This document shows, piece after piece, positions 50,867 through 51,063 of a stretch of DNA of 51,063 bases. Both the position numbers and the translations under genes were made by a program. Below the pieces are notes generated by a model. It was not told the origin of the DNA. It ran no database searches and saw only the letters and a list, made by a program, of their open reading frames with translations. Position 1 is the stretch's first letter; the number at the start of each line of letters is the position of its first letter. The DNA comes from an uncultured Planococcus sp. (GTDB lineage Bacteria > Bacillota > Bacilli > Bacillales_A > Planococcaceae), in assembly GCA_947493585.1 (NCBI GenBank), contig CANLRI010000010.1:1-51063 (forward strand), in the 5' to 3' direction.

Positions 50867-50923
50867 ATTTCTTGTCGCGTTTTTAGTAAAAAGCGAGATG
50901 AAAAGAAAATAAATAAATAACTA

Positions 50924-50952
50924 TTGACTCTCGCAGAGAAGTTTGGTAGTAT
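50924..50952 (+). promoter_or_regulatory. rRNA operon promoter P2
   Basis: TTGACT (50924-50929) and TAGTAT (50947-50952) are spaced 17 bases, with an A-rich UP-element-like tract (50899-50920) in front. Confidence 0.82.
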
Positions 50953-51063
50953 TTAAAAGTCGCTGTCACATTAAGCGAAGCGATATATGAACCTTGAAAA
51001 CTGAACAGCAAAACGTCAACAATATAGCCGCGAGTGATCGCGGCAAACTTACTGATCAGCTTC
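50953..51063 (+). other. Leader of an rRNA operon, upstream of 16S (16S itself not in window)
   Basis: GAACCTTGAAAACTGAACAG (50989-51008) is the sequence typically found ahead of 16S and in rRNA spacers of Bacillales, and includes the boxA-like antitermination region. GCCGCGA-GTGA-TCGCGGC (51027-51044) is a perfect seven-bp hairpin with a GNRA-type loop. No mature 16S start is reached before the window ends. Confidence 0.8.

Overview
The window is a 51-kb block of low-to-mid GC Firmicutes core chromosome. It starts in the last ~44 bases of a 5S rRNA gene and ends in the leader of another rRNA operon: tandem sigma-A promoters are present, and the 16S gene itself lies beyond the end. Gene order follows the rrnA-rrnJ interval near the origin of Bacillus subtilis (yaaO, tmk, yaaQ, holB, ricT, yabA ... 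cysK, folate genes, lysS). The sporulation genes I would expect in that interval (csfB, yabG, sspF, fin, spoVT, yabP, yabQ, spoIIE) are absent. Together with the protein sequences this suggests a non-spore-forming Planococcaceae member of the Planococcus/Planomicrobium type; that assignment is inference.

Layout. 1-5.3 kb: 5S end, a PLP-dependent amino-acid decarboxylase family protein, and an exopolyphosphatase/polyphosphate kinase pair that is not at this place in B. subtilis. 5.4-11 kb: thymidylate kinase, the c-di-AMP receptor DarA, the clamp-loader delta' subunit, RicT, the replication-initiation control protein YabA, a tRNA methyltransferase, a GIY-YIG protein and RsmI, then abrB on the minus strand. 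11.5-17.5 kb: MetRS, a TatD nuclease, a G5/3D-domain cell-wall protein, RNase M5 and RsmA. 17.6-24.7 kb: veg, ispE, purR, ridA, spoVG, glmU, prs, rplY (ctc), pth. 24.8-31.7 kb: mfd, a lipid-linked polysaccharide flippase-like protein, the YabN/MazG fusion, RqcP. 31.7-37.5 kb: a repeat-bearing gap, then an arginine operon carA-carB-argF on the minus strand occupying the yabP-yabQ position. 37.6-50.8 kb: divIC, an S1-domain protein, a DinB/YfiT-like protein, tRNA-Met (minus strand), tilS, hpt, ftsH, coaX, hslO, a membrane-anchored PpiC isomerase, cysK, folP-folB-folK, lysS.

The genes mostly serve rRNA/tRNA maturation and translation quality control (rnmV, rsmA, rsmI, trmN6, metG, tilS, lysS, pth, rqcP), nucleotide and PRPP metabolism (tmk, prs, purR, hpt), replication and repair (holB, yabA, mfd), envelope synthesis (glmU, ispE, flippase, yabE), and protein folding or turnover (ftsH, hslO, PpiC). 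Regulation visible in the DNA includes a sigma-H-like promoter before spoVG, a sigma-B-like promoter before rplY, a near-consensus carA promoter overlapping ArgR-box-like sequence, and operator- and hairpin-like structure before glmU.

I found no phage, insertion sequence, CRISPR array or defence island. The less ordinary material is intergenic: hairpin-forming repeat-like elements at 8.8-9.0 kb and 31.8-32.2 kb, a structured leader before glmU, and lineage-specific gene replacements in a conserved backbone.
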